From Nymphaea colorata (taxonomy: Eukaryota > Streptophyta > Magnoliopsida > Nymphaeales > Nymphaeaceae), in the NCBI RefSeq assembly GCF_008831285.2, contig NC_045147.1, positions 16,160,854 to 16,224,853 of the forward strand: DNA of 64,000 bases. Direction: 5' to 3'. The position numbers and the translations under genes are program-made. The notes beneath the pieces are model-generated. The model searched no databases. It saw only the letters and a program-made list of their open reading frames with translations, and was not told the DNA's origin. Shown here in pieces: positions 61,919-64,000 of the stretch; within the stretch, counting starts at the first letter, position 1, and the number at the start of each line of letters is the position of its first letter.

Positions 61919-63106
61919 TCAGAGAACATCATCCTCCAGAAAATCGGAGGGCGAGGGGCTCGAACCGGGAAAGGGATCCCCTCGTGGCACCTCCTCTTGC
62001 GGAGCGGCGGCGGGTGCCTGGAAGGCTGCTTCGCCTAATGCGCCGGATGGGAAGGGATGGAGGAGGTGAGGGAACGGAAGGAAGACACCATGCACCACGA
62101 CGTGGAGGTTGACGAGCACGTCCGGCGACCGGATGGGCACGTAATTAATCCGGACGCCGTCGCCGGTGCTCGTGACGACTAGCCTCTCCCCTCTGGCCAG
62201 CGTCGGCAAGACCGTGCCCAGCGGCATGGCCATGAGGTCGGCGTGGGTGAGGAAGCGGTTCGGCACGATGTGGAATCGGACGTTGTGGACGTAGGCGTGG
62301 CCGCCGGAGAAGATGGCGCCGTCGTCGAGGGCGAAGACCGTCATGTTCTGGAGGCGCACGAGATCGGGGTACCTGATCCGCATGGCGAGCGCCAGAATGC
62401 TGTAGCCGTTCTCTCTGAGGCTCAGCATCGCGTGGCGGAGCATCAGACTCACGACGGACGTAGTCGACGGTTGGGCGTAGGGTCCGAGTGGAAATGGCAT
62501 ATCGGCGGTTGGGGTGGGAAGGTCGCCTTCGTTAGACCGGGAGGCGTCGTCTGCAGTGGCGGTGGTGTTCGGAACGGTTTCCGTGAGCGGCGAGTAGCAG
62601 GAGGAGGGCGGGAGTGGGGCAATTGGGGCTTGAATCCCATGCACAACGAGGGTACCATCGTTGTACATGTCGGGTTCCACGATGGGGACGGAGTTCACAA
62701 GAATGGCGGCCATGGTGGTGGCGTTGTCCTGGTGAGTGAAGGCGAGGCACCGGCCGGGGCTTATGGTGCCGAGGACGCTGTGCGGCTTCAGCTTGTAGAG
62801 GAACTGAAAGGTGAAGCTGCCAGGGACGGTGTGCTCGTTGATGAGGAAGGTGGAGGCGTCGATAGAGTCGTTCACAGGAACGAAAACCGTGACGGGGAGG
62901 TTCCAGGCGGAGAATAGAGAGGAGTCGGAGAAGGAAGGGATGGCAGACGCCAGCTGCGTGTAGCCAAGCGAAGTCAGGGCGGAGGAGAGGTGGTGGCCGA
63001 TGGACGGGAGCGGAGGCATGGAGCCGGTGTTAACATCACGGAGTTGGAAGCAGAAGGACGGTGTGAAGAGCAAGGCAAGAAGGAAAGAGAAGAGAAAGGA
63101 TGCCAT
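61919..63106 (-). CDS. Fasciclin-like (two FAS1 domains) secreted protein, paralogue of the 23-kb gene
   Basis: Intronless minus-strand ORF. I chose ATG 63106 (395 residues) because MASFLFSFLLALLFTPSFCF makes a clean signal peptide and the start context CACCATGG is strong; an in-frame ATG at 63136 would add ten residues. FAS1 domain 1 (about 30-160) carries TVFVPVND and LVVHGI. A variable Thr/Ser-rich linker follows, then FAS1 domain 2 (about 205-340) with TVFALDDGAIFSGGHAYV and VVHGVFLPFPH. The C-terminus has an Ala/Pro-rich stretch (APAAAP) that could be hydroxyproline-glycosylated, and ends in EDDVL; the 23-kb paralogue ends EDDIL. There is no GPI-anchor signal. Likely a secreted cell-wall protein of FLA19/20/21 type; the precise role is unknown. 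Confidence 0.9.
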   Translation of the reverse strand: MASFLFSFLLALLFTPSFCFQLRDVNTGSMPPLPSIGHHLSSALTSLGYTQLASAIPSFSDSSLFSAWNLPVTVFVPVNDSIDASTFLINEHTVPGSFTFQFLYKLKPHSVLGTISPGRCLAFTHQDNATTMAAILVNSVPIVEPDMYNDGTLVVHGIQAPIAPLPPSSCYSPLTETVPNTTATADDASRSNEGDLPTPTADMPFPLGPYAQPSTTSVVSLMLRHAMLSLRENGYSILALAMRIRYPDLVRLQNMTVFALDDGAIFSGGHAYVHNVRFHIVPNRFLTHADLMAMPLGTVLPTLARGERLVVTSTGDGVRINYVPIRSPDVLVNLHVVVHGVFLPFPHLLHPFPSGALGEAAFQAPAAAPQEEVPRGDPFPGSSPSPSDFLEDDVL

Positions 63107-63136
63107 GGTGGGAATCAGGGGATGGAAGTTGCGCAT

Positions 63137-64000
63137 CAGAAGCAGCGCTAAACAATGTTTTTATTGCAGAGAGGGAGAGAGAGAGAGGTGGCAACTGTGG
63201 AAGGAATGGCTATTCGGAACTTAAGTAGGATGAAGAAGAGACTTCTTGGTTGGCAGTTAGGATTTCTCGTTGTAAGGGATCAGATGTAGAGGTCGTTTCG
63301 TTATTTTTTTTCTTGTGTTCTTGTTCTCGTCTCTGGTTCTTGATTTTTGCCTCTCTTTCTCGGCCGGTTCTTGATTTTTATTTGATGTAATTCATCTAGT
63401 TTGCCTTCTTTGAGAACTGTAGTCTAAAACCATGCTTCATCAGGAACACATTTTTAGCAGTGTACTTGTAAGGTGCAGACACTCGATATACACTTACTGT
63501 ATCAAACCATAAATATTAGGTCCACATATATGCAGATTGGAATTATATTATTCTTCGTATCTGCTTTGATCAAATTAAATAGATAAATTTGATAGTTTTC
63601 ATATTTGTACATGCCAAAGAGGTGGCACTTGGATCAGCTAATTTTTCATATTCAACTTACAATACCATTTATGATTTCTACCCATTTCCACCTCAACTGA
63701 GCCAAACTGGAAGCTCAACCCACCAACGCAGCATGTTCATTCTAAAACCATGATTTCCAGATCTAGGTCAACTAGTTTTAGATAACTGTGCCTTTGCTTA
63801 TTCCTATCCTTCATGGCCAAATGGTCACATCTGTTAATCCAAGGTTTCATTTCATGAACAACTTCCCATAATCGTGTCTTCAATTTGGTTTCGTTTTACT
63901 TGCTTTCGTTTCAATCCAGGCCGACTGAACTTGATTTTGGCAACATTGGTACTCTGCACTAGCATTAGAAACAGCAAACTCATTCGATGGTTATTCACCT
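63137..64000. other. Upstream region of the second FAS1 gene
   Basis: A GA repeat near 63170-63187 lies in the presumed leader. Beyond about 63250 the sequence is AT-rich and I see no gene. Confidence 0.5.

Noticed and set aside
62243-62917. Long plus-strand open frame (224 aa) over the second FAS1 gene
   Set aside because: It is antisense to the clear FAS1 coding sequence. GC-rich third positions in the real frame keep the opposite strand free of stops. Similar antisense frames occur over the 23-kb paralogue.

Overview
This is nuclear DNA of a flowering plant. The evidence is spliced genes with AT-rich introns, plant-specific families (a stomatal EPF peptide, a chloroplast-type PPR protein, FAS1/fasciclin-like cell-wall proteins), a Ty1/Copia retrotransposon primed by initiator tRNA-Met, and many long (TA)n/(GA)n microsatellites. 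The lineage cannot be fixed from the sequence alone. All family assignments come from reading motifs and remembered relatives; no database search was run.

Layout. (1) 1-17087, +: a mitochondrial type-I DnaJ gene (ATJ1-like), cut at its 5' end by the window edge, with 18 exons recognised. Its twelfth intron holds a very young 5.2-kb Copia element (6071-11267, TSD GTACG) in sense orientation. Its last intron carries a decayed LINE fragment. (2) 17088-23076: gene-poor DNA with repeats. (3) 23077-24273, +: an intronless two-domain FAS1 protein. (4) 27907-29227, +: a three-exon EPF2-type secreted peptide. (5) 32258-34207, +: a two-exon PPR gene closely matching PPR5/EMB2453. (6) 37131-39687: a possible TIR element. 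(7) 45648-40644, -: a five-exon organelle-type J-domain protein. (8) 59132-47056, -: RAE1, an mRNA export WD40 protein with 11 coding exons, all reconstructed in frame. (9) 63106-61919, -: a second FAS1 protein, an inverted paralogue of the first.

The genes are ordinary single-copy housekeeping or developmental loci and do not form a cluster with one function. Their products act in mitochondrial protein folding, cell-wall or secreted adhesion, stomatal patterning, plastid RNA metabolism, an organellar J-protein role and nuclear export of mRNA. The most unusual material is structural: a nearly new Copia copy with two TGA stops and a damaged zinc knuckle, two partial exon duplications inside RAE1 introns, a GC-AG intron in RAE1, a splice donor running straight into a microsatellite, a poly-Phe signal peptide and 44-nt micro-exon in the EPF2 gene, and inverted FAS1 paralogues enclosing four unrelated genes. 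I found no convincing new biological system.
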